Source: Vicugna pacos
Taxonomy: Eukaryota > Chordata > Mammalia > Artiodactyla > Camelidae
Direction of reading: 5' to 3'
Assembly (NCBI RefSeq): GCF_048564905.1
Contig: NC_132989.1
Coordinates: 15,705,257 to 15,769,256 of the forward strand
Length of the DNA: 64,000 bases
This document shows, in pieces, positions 33,907 through 45,780 of the stretch. The position numbers were made by a program, and so were the translations under genes. The notes under the pieces were generated by a model, which was not told the origin of the DNA, did not search any database, and worked only from the letters and a program-made list of their open reading frames with translations. Position 1 is the first letter of the stretch, and each line of letters starts with the position of its first letter.

Positions 33907-33994
33907 GTTTATGGAATAAAAATGGAGAAACCCTAAAAGAAGGATCTGGAACCCTTAGTATGCATGACAAGTTCATTAACATTTTCATTAATGT

Positions 33995-34192
33995 TATTAA
34001 TGATTAAGAGCATAGACCTGGGGTTATGCCGCCTGGGTTAAAATCCCAATTCCATGCGAGTGTCTTGTGCAAGACACTTAACCAGTCTGGGCCTCAATTT
34101 CTGCATCTGTAAGATGGACATATTAATGGCACCAACTTCATAAGGCTGTTCTATGTAACTGTTAGATATTAAATTGTTACTTCTTATTGCCT
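33995..34192 (+). mobile_element. MIR SINE
   Basis: 'gattaagagcatagacctgg', 'caagacacttaaccagtctg', 'ggcctcaatttctgcatctg': sense MIR. Confidence 0.85.
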
Positions 34193-34239
34193 CTTAAATG
34201 AACCAACGGTCAGAGAATTTTATATCATAAGAAGTGGTA

Positions 34240-34350
34240 ACTGTTACAGTCTGTGGGCTGAGACCTCTAGTTCAGCTCTTTCACTTTACCATGGGAGAAC
34301 TAGGAAAGGGAAGAGCCTTACCCCAGGTCGCCCAGCTCACCCAAGTCAGT
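34240..34350 (-). mobile_element. MIR fragment
   Basis: 'aagggaagagccttacccca' and 'ggtcgcccagctcacccaag' match the antisense MIR core. Confidence 0.45.
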
Positions 34351-35100
34351 GTTGCTCTCTGACACTACCCTTAGACGCTGGGAAGAACCTCAGCTGACAT
34401 GATGTCATCGGCATGCCACTTTTCAAGGCAAGAGGAGGCCCGTCTTCTCGGACCACGTCCCGTGCAATTCTGGGCTGTGTTTGTAGAGTTCTCTGATGCC
34501 AGCTGTTTCTGCTTATGCATGTAGAGTGATTCAGGGCAGGTTGGGCATCAGTGGGTATGATTTCTACAAAAGCAGTTTGCAAGAGCTTCTGATTCTACCT
34601 GGAAATTAGTCACTCCAATTCTAATTATAAGGCTTCTGTGACCCCGGCTTCTGTGACTGGCTGCCCCTGGCATTTCAACCACCCAACTGCAACACCTTAA
34701 TGTCAACGCCGCTGCAAGAACTGGGACCTCTGGGGGAAACTCTTCTGACCTAATCACCTTACTATCTGGCAAAAACTAAGGTGGACTCCTGTCCAAAACA
34801 CTTCTGAGTTCTACCAAGCCCTGGGAAATATAGGATAATCCCATGGAGACCGGGGTTAGCTTTGCTGTGGAAGGAACTGTGGGTTATAGAACTGGTAGGA
34901 TGGCTTGTGTTTGCACTCCTTCCTAGGAGCCCAGCAAGGGCTGCGCATTAGCCGCCCGTGAGCACTTCCCTGCCCTGCTGGTTTCAGCGGCTAGTAGGTG
35001 GTTTTGAGAAGAACACTGGGTCCCAGTCCTATGGAGCCTTGAGGAGGGCACTCAGCCTCTCCAAGCTTTGATATCCTCGTCTCTGTGTGATAACTGTTAT
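34351..35100. other. Intergenic stretch without recognised features
   Basis: Only a short direct repeat, GGCTTCTGTGAC twice at about 34631-34657. Confidence 0.4.
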
Positions 35101-35104
35101 GAGA

Positions 35105-35442
35105 ATTGACTATTAATAATTATAGATAAAACATTTTTAACACTTAATAAGCACAGTATCATTGATAAGGGTATTTACCAAGGGCTTCCCTTGAGTCTTG
35201 CGCTGTGTCATGTGCTTCACAGGGATGACCTCATTTAATGTTCAGAACCATGCTTTGAGGGAAAAAGGTGAGCCCTATTCTTTTTAGAGATGAGGAAACA
35301 GGCTCAGAGAGGTTCAGTGAGTTGCCCTCAACTGATGAAGAACAGGCAGGGGCTCGAACCCAGGGTAGTCTGACTCCAGACTCTGAGCACGTGTCCATCA
35401 TGCTCTCTCACTGCCTCACTTTCTCTCTGCCATGTTTACTCT
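35105..35442 (-). mobile_element. MIR SINE (near full length)
   Basis: 'tgacctcatttaatgttcag', 'agatgaggaaacaggctcag', 'ggggctcgaacccagggtag', 'tctgactccagactctgagc': well-preserved antisense MIR with an extra copy of the tail at its left. Confidence 0.85.
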
Positions 35443-35734
35443 GTCAGGCCTTGTAGCATCTTAAACGCACTTATAGCACGTTTATCCTCACACCAAATGT
35501 AGTGTGTGTGAAAACACATGGAGAAGAAAGAGTACTCTACACATGCTCATTTTTACCCCACGTGAAGTTGTCTGGCTGTCACAGTGAATGCCCCTAGTGT
35601 TTTCAAGGGCTGTGTTAAAGGTTTTTGGGGTTCAGAGGGATTGGGGTCTTGAAAGGCCTACAGAAAGTGGTGACAGTTACTCACCGAGTAACTCTTAATT
35701 TGGGTTTTAGGAAGTTGATTTTGTGTGAGATGTG
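35443..35734. other. Short intergenic spacer
   Basis: I see nothing here. Confidence 0.4.
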
Positions 35735-35962
35735 GCTGGGACCTCATGTTTGAAGTCAGACGGTCTGGGCTCTGAAACTTGGTAACTTTGGGACCTTGCA
35801 GACGTGACTTAACTTCTCTGCATCTCAGTTTTCTTATCTGGAAAAGGGGATATTCTAGAACGTACCTTACAGGGTTGCTCTGAAGATTGAAATAGATGAT
35901 GTATTTAAAGTAGCCCACAGCCTTGTACATAGCAAATATTCGACAAATAATAGCTGTTGTGA
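35735..35962 (+). mobile_element. MIR SINE
   Basis: 'gtttgaagtcagacggtctg', 'ggctctgaaacttggtaact', 'catctcagttttcttatctg': sense MIR. Confidence 0.85.
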
Positions 35963-35982
35963 GTTTTGCCCTGTGTGCTCTC

Positions 35983-36236
35983 TGGTAGTACTTACTGCAC
36001 TTGCTGGGTGTCAGGCGTTGGGTTAAGCACTTTGTATGCGTTGTTTCATTTCATGCTCGAAACAACCTCGAGGGTAGACATTACTTACATCTCCATTTTA
36101 CTAATGGGAAATTGGGTCTTCAAGAATTTAAATAATTTGCCGAAGATCTTATACCTCGTGAGTCACAGGGGCGGGGTTTGAGCTCTGCTGGTCTAACCCC
36201 AGGGTCCGTGTGCTTCACCACCAGGCTGTCCTCATC
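35983..36236 (-). mobile_element. MIR SINE inverted against the previous one
   Basis: 'gggtgtcaggcgttgggtta', 'tttcatttcatgctcgaaac', 'gcggggtttgagctctgctg': antisense MIR, 20 bases after the sense copy. Confidence 0.85.
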
Positions 36237-36333
36237 TCTTTTGCTCCTGTTTTGACTTCTTCAGCAGCCTTGTCTCCAGGTAAACCTAGTCACCCACTCA
36301 AGTCGCCTTTCAACTAATTGACAGTACAGCGTA

Positions 36334-36355
36334 GCGTGTATGTGTGTGTGTGTGA
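36334..36355. repeat. (TG)n microsatellite
   Basis: TGTATGTGTGTGTGTGTGTG. Confidence 0.85.
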
Positions 36356-37320
36356 ACAAAGGCCAGCCCACCTGTGAGGAGATGCATGAACATTTACACA
36401 CAAGGAAATTGAGGCCCAGAGTCACACACGTTTGCGTTTCCAAAGAGAAACTGTTGGTCATCTTAATATGAATATATTTTATTTATTTTTTGAACATACT
36501 TTAAATGACCAATGTCCTAGAGGGAAAGGGTGACTGCAGGTGTGACTATAGAAGGGAATCAGTCAGAGAAAAAGAACAAACAGAGCAGCCCACCCCACCC
36601 CTGAGTGTTCCATCATGAAATCTCATTTGAGGCTCAGTTTCCCAAGGATGGTTCATCTATGAGAGAATTCAGAAGAAAACTGGTTTGAAGGAGACACAGA
36701 TGGAATGAGAAGGAAGGTTGTTTGGAAATGACTCATGGAGGAAAAGCAGTCCCCACCCCATTCAAAACGCACACACACGTACACACACACATACATAAGT
36801 GTGTGCACACAAGTGCACCCCCTCTGCCAATAACCCATTCTTTTCTGTTGTATCACATTCTCTCCACAGTGCACATGGATTGATCCATAGGGATGGTTCC
36901 TTAATATTCTGGTTGCTACTTAGCCCATGCCAGCTGCCTCTGAGTTGCAGCTTGTTGAATATCTTGGGTTTCTGTGACTGTCTGCTGTGTCCCTGCCCAA
37001 AGTCCCCTGAATGGGTAACACCCAGCATCCGTGCATTGAAGGATGGCACAAAATCTTATAGGACAGGGAAAGTACTGGTGTAGTCTGGACAATATAGAAT
37101 TATGCCAACAACTGTGCTAATATAAATAAGCACTTTGAAAATGTCAACACTGCAATCTCTTAAACTCAGATTTAAGTCCTTCCCTCAGGGTGATCCCCAA
37201 GAATACGTAGTTCTGTTGGCCAAGCAATGGTTCCTGCCCAATGACTGAATAACTAAGGTGCAATTTCTGATACGTGTGGGAAATTTGGAGATGTTCCCAT
37301 CTATGTTTCTGCTGCTTGAG
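36356..37320. other. Intergenic stretch; CA-rich patch
   Basis: CA-rich at 36768-36805. A short MIR-like piece 'ggaaattgaggcccagagtc' lies at 36402. Nothing else recognised. Confidence 0.45.
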
Positions 37321-37324
37321 AGGT

Positions 37325-37515
37325 GGTCCTAGGTTCAGATCTCAGCTCAGGGTACTTAGTATCTGTGAGGCTTCAGAAAATCCCTTTACTGTTCATAGCC
37401 ATGGTTCTTTCAGTGTAAAGTGGGGGTAACAAATACCTATATCACAAGATTGTAAAATTAATGAGTTAATGTGTCTGAAGCACTTAGCACAGTGCCTGTA
37501 ATATACGAGATACTA
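37325..37515 (+). mobile_element. MIR SINE
   Basis: 'tcctaggttcagatctcagc', 'gagttaatgtgtctgaagca', 'cttagcacagtgcctgtaat': sense MIR. Confidence 0.75.
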
Positions 37516-38284
37516 TGTTATGGGTATGTTTAAGCCTATAATGTAAAGAAAAAAAAAGGAATCATAAAGAGAATTCAGTGACTCCAAAAGGAACCCAGAG
37601 AAATTTAAAGAAAATAAGTTACAAAACAATGACAAGAGCAAATTCCTTCATGACCCAAGACGTTGTTTTGTGTGTGTTGTATGTGTTTCTATGAGTGTGT
37701 GGTTGGGGTTGTTTTTATTTCCCTCATGTTTGGGTTCAGCAGGACACAACTAGACTGAATAAATCAACATCCCAAATCCAAAGAAGAAAGCAAAGTTACT
37801 ACCGTTGAAAATCAGAGTTATGGGGATTATGTTTTTTGAACTGTAAGAGGGAAAACATGACCTGACCTAGGATTTTTGGCTCTTCTTTGGAGAGAGGGGC
37901 AGTTTGCCAGATGCAGATTTGACACAGAATTGAAAGGTCCCCCAAATTCCTGTTTTTTAATGGAAAAATTATTTGAAATAGGGATAATGTTGAAAAACAT
38001 AATTATAAGAGCTACAGACCCATAGTCACAAACATGTATTTAGAGTCAAGTTTATAAAATTAGTTTTTAATATATTTTAAAAAACTTGAATGTTATTGTT
38101 TCACATCCAGTGCAAACCTTTTCAAATCCAATAGGAAAAAAATCCTAACTTCAAATTTTAATTTTGAGGTATTTAAAGCAAACCCCCCAGCTATTTGTAA
38201 CCCTTCACTAAGAAAGGGCAGGGTCTCACATAAATGAGCATAAATGACTTCTAAGAGCAACTCAGGGTCGTAGAAACTTGTAAT
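37516..38284. other. Intergenic AT-rich stretch
   Basis: I recognise no repeat or gene. A-rich at 37545 and AT-rich at 38030-38160. Confidence 0.4.
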
Positions 38285-38790
38285 TTGAGGCAATGTTCCA
38301 GTTATTTATCGTTGTATAACAAACCACTCCAAAGCATTGTGACTTCAAACAACACCTTATTATCTCTCTTGATCTGTTGGGTTGACTGGGTTCACCTGGG
38401 AAGTTCTCTCTTGGGGTCTGTCATGCAGTAGCAGTCACGTGGTGGCTGGGGCTGGAGTAATGCAAAGGCTTGACCTGGCTGGGCATCCAAGATGGCTTCC
38501 TTGCAAGTTGGTGGTGAATGCTGGCCGTTGGCTGGGAGCTCAGCTGAGGCTGTGGTCACCAGGAGTGCTGAGACATGGCCTTCCCATGGGGCTTAGGCTT
38601 CTTGCAGCATGGTGGCTGGGATTCCAAAAAGAGCATTCCAGGAACTGGCCTTCCAGGAGTCTAAAGTGGGAGCCACAAAACTTCTTATGACTTAGCTTTA
38701 TAAGTTACACAGGGTCACTGCTGCCTTTTGTTGGTTACACAGGTCCGACTTAGGTTTAGCATGGGAGGGGACTACTTGGTGGCATGAATA
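38285..38790 (-). mobile_element. MLT1-like (MaLR) LTR fossil, antisense
   Basis: 'ccagttatttatcgttgtat', 'aacaaaccactccaaagcat', 'gtgacttcaaacaacacctt' is the reverse of an MLT1-type 3' LTR end. The rest follows the usual layout to 'ttggttacacaggtccg'. A lone, ancient LTR with no internal region seen. Family by pattern only. Confidence 0.65.
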
Positions 38791-39688
38791 CTGGGATGTG
38801 TGGTTCACTGGGGGACATCTCTGAAGACAAGATACCAAAGGGGCTTTATAAGACAAGATGGTGCTCCCATCCAGGGTGGGGTTTTTGAAAATTGCTTTCA
38901 TTTTCATGGAAAAAAGGGAAAGGTGCTTTGTTGCCTACTTTTCACAAAATCCAGCTGGTTTTCTTCAGCCTTCCACCGTGGAGCTCCTTGCACACATGCA
39001 CAGGTTTTTATTGTCTAGTGAGGCTTGAAGAAATCAATCTTATCTCTAAGAGATGCAAGAATGATATTAGGCAGGTCACCTCTGCCCCCAAACTGGTCAG
39101 GTGAGACTCTGCCCCTGGCCAGAGGCGGGTGCAGCAGCATCCTTAAGTCCTTCTTGTGGGCATCTGGAGGAGTGGTAGAAGTGGAGATGGACTCACCTTT
39201 AGGTGCACTTAGTATAAAAACTCAACTTGGGCTACAGAGTGATTTTTAGATAAGAAAACCCATGTTCTAAAGAACCCCCTCAGTTTTTGGATGAGGTCTA
39301 GAGTGAGGACGTGACTTGGCAAGCTTTACATGTTAGTTAAGTGGTGTGGGAGTGACCAGAACTTTGTTCTTCTAAGTCTTAATCTGATGATCCTCACTGA
39401 ATCATTCCACCTCCTTCATTGTAGGGTTTCCCTTTGTTTCTGTAGTAGTTCCTTGGACCTAGTTTTTTCAGTGTTTGTATGTAGTGAGGCCCTCGGAAAA
39501 GTACTGTAAGTTAGCTTGAGTGGGAAACCCAGACAAATACATGGGATTCATATGGAATATGCCTGAGACCATGGGTGTAAAAACTATGCAGTTCTCTGGG
39601 ATGGGGCTGAGAGCTGGAGGCCCAGTCTTACCTCTCTCTGAAAAGGCCATGGGAGGGTTTCAACTTGGGTAAGTAACTCCAAATTTAT
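38791..39688. other. Intergenic stretch without recognised features
   Basis: The left 250 bases may be the rest of the LTR or its neighbour. I see no gene. Confidence 0.35.
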
Positions 39689-39689
39689 A

Positions 39690-39832
39690 CATGCATTCAG
39701 CAAATAATTACTAGATTCCTTTTGTTAGTCCAGCACTGCTCCAGCCTCTAGAAATAGACCAGTGAGCAAAACTTGTAAAATTCCTGACCTCCAGGAACTT
39801 ACACTCCAGTGAGAATATTCCTGAACATTCCC
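39690..39832 (-). mobile_element. L2 LINE 3' end
   Basis: 'agtccagcactgctccagcc', 'cagtgagcaaaacttgtaaa', 'aggaacttacactccagtga': antisense L2 3' end. Confidence 0.75.
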
Positions 39833-40484
39833 AATGGTGGAAAATGGACCAATCTTTTTTCAGAACAAAAATGGTTGACAATTATGTATTTTTTCCTCCA
39901 TACAGATAAGGTACTATGCTGAAAATTTAAATTAAATTTAGAAGCAGTTGCTTTACACATTGCTTCTAACAAGCAAGCTAATAAGAGGATTATGGAATGG
40001 ACCTAAAATAAACAATTTCCAATTTTAGAATTAGGCACAATGAATTCTCATGAAAGAGATTAGTTACTGAGTTAATTCTTCATTTTCCAAAAATTATTTC
40101 ATAAACAATAATTCCTTGGCATGGAACTGGGGTCTTTGAAAACTTTGCCTCTCCTCGGAATTCTTGATATGATCTCATCTTTTGCATTGTTAAATAATCT
40201 CTACCCTTTTGGGTGTAACCGATTTAACAAGTTAACACTCGATGCTGTTGAGACAACCTGTCCCTTACAGAAGCAAGACAGAGCAGGACTGGGCGATTAC
40301 GGCATGGGAATGGGATTTAGGCCCCTCAAGTCTGGTTGTCTGAGAAATTCTCGTGCTCCCATTTGACCTGTGACACCTAGAAGTCACCCTGAGAGACGTC
40401 TTAAACAGTTGTCAGAGAAGATATCTGTCACTTAGTTAAAGCTGTTGTGAGTATGAATTATTTGATAACATCTGTTTTTCTAGT
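39833..40484. other. Intergenic stretch without recognised features
   Basis: AT-rich on the left. I see nothing I can name. Confidence 0.4.
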
Positions 40485-40486
40485 AA

Positions 40487-40605
40487 TCATTCAACAAACA
40501 TTTATTGAGAATCTGTTATGTGCCAGACAGGACAGCTAATAGAAGTTCCTACCCTGACAGAGCTTAACTTCCACTGGGGCCGAGAGTAAACAAATGAGTG
40601 AAGGT
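40487..40605 (-). mobile_element. L2 LINE 3' end
   Basis: 'ttcaacaaacatttattgag', 'tctgttatgtgccagacagg', 'cctgacagagcttaacttcc': antisense L2. Confidence 0.75.
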
Positions 40606-40734
40606 GGGAATTAGTAGAAGAAAGTAAGATAGTGACATGTGATAGTGCATGATTGGGGGTTATTCCATTTATGGTGGGAACCAGCCTAGAATTTGGTTGT
40701 GTCTGATTGCTGTTCAAACCAGCTTTCAGAAGAA

Positions 40735-40912
40735 GATTGTGCAGGATAATGAGAGCACGGGACACAAGGTTGGAAGATCTGAGTCCTCTGACTAGCTTTG
40801 CAGTGAGTAACTTTGTGTGATCTTGGCTTTTCAAGGCCTCTGTTTCTTCACGGACTGTCATTAAGAGCTAGGACTTGCTGGAAGATCTTGAAGGTTCTTT
40901 TAGTTCTAACCT
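40735..40912 (+). mobile_element. MIR3-type SINE
   Basis: 'gagcacgggacacaaggttg', 'gtgatcttggcttttcaagg', and the MIR3-like end 'ttgaaggttcttttagttct'. Confidence 0.6.
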
Positions 40913-41049
40913 TTAAAACTCATGTTATCTGTGTTAACATTTAGGAATCATATGATCTGTTAATAGGTTTTAAGAATACCTGGGCATGGTAATGTTGCCT
41001 ATAGAAAGGTAAACTTCAGAGCAATGTCTGTTTTCTTATTAATGCTTAG

Positions 41050-41205
41050 TGTTTAACTGCTTCTGATTCCAGAGCTCTTTTCCCATACATCTTTCTCTTG
41101 ATCATAAAAATCCTTTAGAGATGAAGAAACTGAAGTTTAAAGCAGCTAAGTGACATACCCAATTTCACACGGGCAATAAACCTGGGGTCTATGGAGCAGG
41201 GCCTT
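41050..41205 (-). mobile_element. MIR fragment
   Basis: 'agagatgaagaaactgaagt', 'aagtgacatacccaatttca', 'gcaataaacctggggtctat': antisense MIR. Confidence 0.6.
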
Positions 41206-41247
41206 AATGAGAGACAGTGATTATGACTGGATCAAAAGTGATCGACT

Positions 41248-41895
41248 AAAATGACAAGATTTCCTCCTTTTTTTTAAGACTGAATAATATTCCCTTGTGT
41301 GTTTCTACATATATAATCTCACATTTTCTTATCTATTCGTTTGGTGACAAGTGCTTTGGTTGTTTCCTTACCTTGGCAGCTGTGAATAATGCTGTAATAA
41401 ACATGAAGAAAATCCTACCACTGGGGCAATAATAGTTGAACCTGGAGAGCATTATGCTATCTGAGATAAACCGGACACAGAAAGACAGATACTGCATGAT
41501 GTCACTCATATATGCAACCTAAAACTGTTCCAATTCTTACACGCAGAGAGGACAGTGGTTACCAGGGACACGAAATGTGGGAAGTGGGGAAATGTTGATC
41601 AAAGCTTCAGGTATGCAGGATGAGTAAGTTCTCGGGATCTAATGTACGGCCTGTTGACTACAGTTAACAAGGCTGTATTGTATACTTGAAACTTGCTAAG
41701 AGAGTAGATTTTAATTATCACCACCCCTCCCCCCACACACAAAAAAACTATGTGAGGTGACTGATATGTTAATTAGTTTGACTGTGGTAAACAGTTCACA
41801 GTGTGTACATGTATCAAATAATGACATTGTACCAAGTTGTACATACAATTTTTATTCGCCAATTATACCTCAAGACAGCTGGAAAAAAACTAAAA
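41248..41895 (+). mobile_element. L1 3' end with 5' inversion (twin priming)
   Basis: Bases 41248-41405 are the reverse complement of late L1 ORF2 ('gcagctgtgaataatgctgt' on the + strand). From about 41406 the element runs in sense through the end of ORF2 and the 3' UTR ('aacctggagagcattatgct', 'ggacagtggttaccagggac', 'gggatctaatgtacggcctg') to 'attatacctcaagacagctg' and an A-rich tail. The two parts meet at neighbouring ORF2 positions with about 20 bases in common (GGAAATC..), the hallmark of twin priming. Confidence 0.8.
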
Positions 41896-42134
41896 AATGA
41901 AAGCATAAAAAAACTCAGCCTTACTCAAAGATGTTGAACCAGTGATCTTTAACTTCCTTTCAAGCATCAGGGTTTTGCATTTGTGTCTTTTTCTCTATGA
42001 GTCTCATGCCACAAAAATCACTGTGTGATATCTGTAGATTTCTTTGCCTCTATCAAGGACATGAAGTCCCTGAAGCCTTGATGGAGATATGACCATGTAG
42101 CTAAACCTATATAACATGACTTCCCACCTGTTTT
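41896..42134. other. Short intergenic spacer between two L1s
   Basis: I recognise nothing here. Confidence 0.4.
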
Positions 42135-42778
42135 AAAATGAAGGTGACTACATTCCTGCTGGGAATGCAAAGTGAAACAGCTACTTTGGAAAATGCTTTG
42201 ACAGCTCCTTATAAATTAAACATACACTTAAACCAGACTTCCACTCCTAGGTATTTATTCTAGAGACAAAAAGTCTTGTGCACATAAAAGCCTATAAGAA
42301 ATGTTTATGGTGGCTTTATTCATAGTTGCCAAAACAGAAACACTGAGATGTCCTTCCACTGATGAATGGATAAACAAACTATGGTACATACACACAGTGG
42401 AGTACTACTCAGTAACAAAAAGGGACAGATTCCTGATACCTGCAACAACTTGGATGGGTTTCAAATGTATTATGCTAATTGAAGCAAGTCAGACTCCAAA
42501 GGCTATTTACTGTATGAGTCCATTGATATGACATTTGGGGAAACTATAAGTTCAGAAAACAGATCTGTGATTGCAGGTGCTGGGAGTGGGAGCAGGGCCG
42601 ATTAGCAAGGGACAGGAGGGAATTGCTTGAAGTGTTGGAGTGGTTCTCTGTCTTGGTTGGGGCGGTGGTGACACAACTGAGTGCATTTTTCTAAACTCAT
42701 AGAACTGTGTAACTAAAAAGGATGAATTTGACTGTATGTATATTATACTTTTATAACCCTCAAAAAAAGTAGTAATAT
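42135..42778 (+). mobile_element. Older L1M-type LINE, sense, 3' end
   Basis: 'tcatagttgccaaaacagaa', 'gatgtccttccactgatgaa', 'tggataaacaaactatggta', 'gtactactcagtaacaaaaa' are late ORF2. A diverged 3' UTR ends near 'tatacttttataaccctcaa'. An ORF2-derived frame at 42301-42531 is a short remnant. Confidence 0.8.
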
Positions 42779-43185
42779 ATACTTGTGTGTGTGTTGATTT
42801 TAAAATGCTTTGAGTGAATAGCTTTCTGTTAGAAAAGCACCCCATTCTTATACAGTGTCTATTTTCTGAGGACATCAGATGGGATCAGAATTAATAAACA
42901 TTCCATCAGGAAGAATCTCAGTTAACCAGATCAGCTTGCCCAAGCTGGGGGGAACCAGGAAAACCAGTTTATGAATCAGTGAGTAACCATTATCACTTCA
43001 GTCTCCAGGACTCACTTTTCTTATCCTCTGTTTTGTCAACTTTTAAAATGCTGCTTCTGTAATCCATTGTGCTTTTACCATCATCACTCATTTCAACCAA
43101 ATATAGGTTGCAAACTGTTCGAGGTCAGGGAAGTGGGTGGAGCACAAAGCACACCTGATCACACAGGAAGCAGGTTTTCCCTTTA
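42779..43185. other. Intergenic stretch without recognised features
   Basis: I see nothing I can name. Confidence 0.4.
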
Positions 43186-43280
43186 GAGTGTAAGTTCTCT
43201 GAGGACAGGTACCAGGAAGAAATTTACCTATGGGACCAAGCACAGTTCTTTGAGGGCAGGAACACTCACTAAACCTCTAA
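43180..43280 (+). mobile_element. L2-like 3' fragment
   Basis: 'agagtgtaagttctctgagg', 'acaggtaccaggaagaaat': short sense L2-like piece. Confidence 0.4.
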
Positions 43281-43579
43281 GCGAATGTGGACGTTTACTC
43301 TTCTGGAACACATGCTGACAAATTCCTTCCCATTTCCCAACCTGAAAGACCGAGCCTTGGGAGAAAATGGAACACTTCCCAGTCCAGAATGAGGCAGAGG
43401 GCTGAGTCAGGGGTTTCATCTTAGTCAAAAGGATGCACCACTTAACACATCTTCTTTCGTCTCTCCTGGCATATCTTTATCATGAATCATGAGCCCAGAT
43501 GAACCCCCAGGGTTCTTCTCAGTGTAGTTCTTCAGGTAGTCACTCTCAGTCCACTGGACTTGGCATCTGTATGCAGGTC

Positions 43580-43970
43580 CTTTTGACTGCAGGACACAGA
43601 TGGTGAAGCAAACTGGCTTAAATATTTTATTTTAAATAATTAAAATAATAATAAGAAAAAAGAAATATATTGGTCCCATGTGACTTAACAACCAAGCTGG
43701 TTCCAGGAGCAGCTTGGCAGTACCTCAAAGATGTCACCGTCTCGTCTCTGCTTCCCTCCGTCCCTCCTCTGTTCCCGAGTTCCAAGCAGTTTCATCATGG
43801 TGACCAGCAGCTCCATATCTTACATCCTCCTCCCCCAGGTTTGATAGTGACAGCAAAGAGAGCGTCTTATTCCACAGTGCTTTGGGCCTGATGATCACTG
43901 TGGCGGGGTAGAATTCCACTGTTGTGCCAGCTGGGGATGCATAGACCCAGGGATGAAGCACACAGGAAGG
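43580..43970 (+). mobile_element. Interspersed repeat of uncertain family
   Basis: 'gcaaactggcttaaatattt', a simple AT-rich stretch, 'agaaatatattggtcccatg', and a CT-rich body. The layout resembles the repeat at 19557 ('tttattggctca'). Confidence 0.3.
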
Positions 43971-44895
43971 AGCAGGAGCCCCTCAAATAGGAAAGTAGAA
44001 TGTTGCTACTGGAAGGGGACCATTCAGTTTGGTGGGATGAAACCAGTGTGTCTTATATCATCTAAAATCTGATCACTCAGAGCAGTTTAGCTCCCACATA
44101 TGCAGACGTAGGAAGAAGGGGGCTGCATTTGGTTTCCTAGAACATCGATCTGGGTGAACTGAGTCCCAGAATTCAGCATACATCCGTGGAGCTGCTTCCA
44201 CTCCCAGTGAATTTGTTTCTTGATGTTCTTTGCTTACTCTCTGCCTCTTTCTGGGTCAGCTTCCACTCAGGACCTGGCCTGTCCTCTCTACCACCATGTA
44301 CCTCAGGCCGTAGTCATCTTCATGGCCAGGTGACCTTCAGCAGAGATACAGTGAGAGTTTCTCAAAAGGAACTCTTACTTAAAAAGGTGATTAAAAAAAA
44401 AAGGAAACCAATGAAGCAAAGTAAAACAAAATATGGTGTTTAAAATGCCTTAACAGGATGTATTTTTTACAGCGTGTGGTTTCAAATTAAGTAAAGCCTA
44501 GCCATAGAATAAATGTCAGAGCAGAAGAGGCCTTTAAAAAGTTTCCAGTTCACCCTCCTTATCTTATAGGTGGAGGCACTGAAGCCCTGGGAAGGAGTGT
44601 TTCCCAGATTTAACATCAACATCAATGTCGATGTCAGCGTCAGAGCTGCTCCACGACCAACATCCTTTCCTTGTGTAGTTCAGTTTCCAGATATGATGCT
44701 CCTGCTGCTACAGCCCCATAAAATGATCTTTCATAAGGCCCACATATGTTGAAATGGTTCTTTTCTTTTTTTAGCAATCTCTGTGCTAGCAAAATTTTTT
44801 TTAGCAATCTGTATGAACAGATAATGCATCACCATGGTTCCCAAATAAAAAATTAACTGGTAATGGCAGAACTGCTCTCTTTCCCCTGCCCCCAT
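43971..44895. other. Intergenic stretch without recognised features
   Basis: A small direct repeat TTTTTTTAGCAATCT occurs twice at about 44766-44809. Nothing else. Confidence 0.4.
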
Positions 44896-44899
44896 TTCC

Positions 44900-45311
44900 C
44901 CTATCCATAGGAAATGATTTTTATTAGTTTCTTGTGTACTCTTCTAGGGACGTTTTGTGCATATATAAACAATTCCATGACATACTATCTCTGTTTAGAC
45001 ATAAATTACAGCATGCTATATTCTCTGCTTTGCATTTTGCTTTTTCCAATCAAATTTTTATCTTGGAAAACTTTGCATATGGGTTTATAGAGCGCATCTT
45101 CATTCATCTTTATAGCTGCAAAGTTTTCCATTGCACGACTGGGATCATAGTTTATTTAGCTGGTTCTCTAATGGTGTCAACTTTGATGGTTTTCAACATT
45201 TTGCTATTATAAACAGCACTGCAACATATAACTTTATATACATTGTTTCTTGTACTTGTGATTATATATGTGAGATCAATTCCACAGAAATGAAATAGAA
45301 TGCTAAGGGTA
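44900..45311 (-). mobile_element. Older L1 LINE, antisense, left part
   Basis: 'ttctagggacgttttgtgca', 'tttatagctgcaaagttttc', 'cattgcacgactgggatcat', 'ttttgctattataaacagca': reverse complement of an old L1 3' region. It continues at 45781. Confidence 0.75.
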
Positions 45312-45780
45312 TGTGTGTGTTTTTTTAATTTTTAAATTATTTTTACTTTTTTAAATTGAGATATAGTCATTTTACAATATTGTGTCAAATTCCAGTGTAG
45401 AGCACAATTTTTCAGTTATACATGAACATACATATATTCATTGTCACATTTTTTTTTTGCTGTGAGCTACCACAAGATCTTGTATATATTTCCCTGTGCT
45501 ATACAGTATAATCTTGTTTATCTATTCTACATATGCCTGTCAGTATCTACAAATTTTGAACTCCCAGTCTGTCCCTTCCCACCCTCCGGCCCCTTGGCAA
45601 CCACAAGTCTGTATTCTACGTCTATGAGTCTGTTTCTGTTTTGTATTTATGTTCTTTTTTTTTAGATTCCACATATAAGTGATCTCATATGGTATTTTTC
45701 TTTCTCTTTCTGGCTTACTTCACTTAGAATGACATTCTCCAGGGACATCCATGTTGCTGCAAATGGCGTTGTGTGTGTTT
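45312..45780 (-). mobile_element. Younger L1 3' end nested in the older L1, exact 11-bp TSD
   Basis: TGTGTGTGTTT occurs at both 45312-45322 and 45770-45780. Between them is an antisense L1 3' UTR ('attccagtgtagagcacaat', 'gtgagctaccacaagatctt', 'tctggcttacttcacttaga'). Same subfamily and truncation zone as 14867-15357. Confidence 0.85.
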
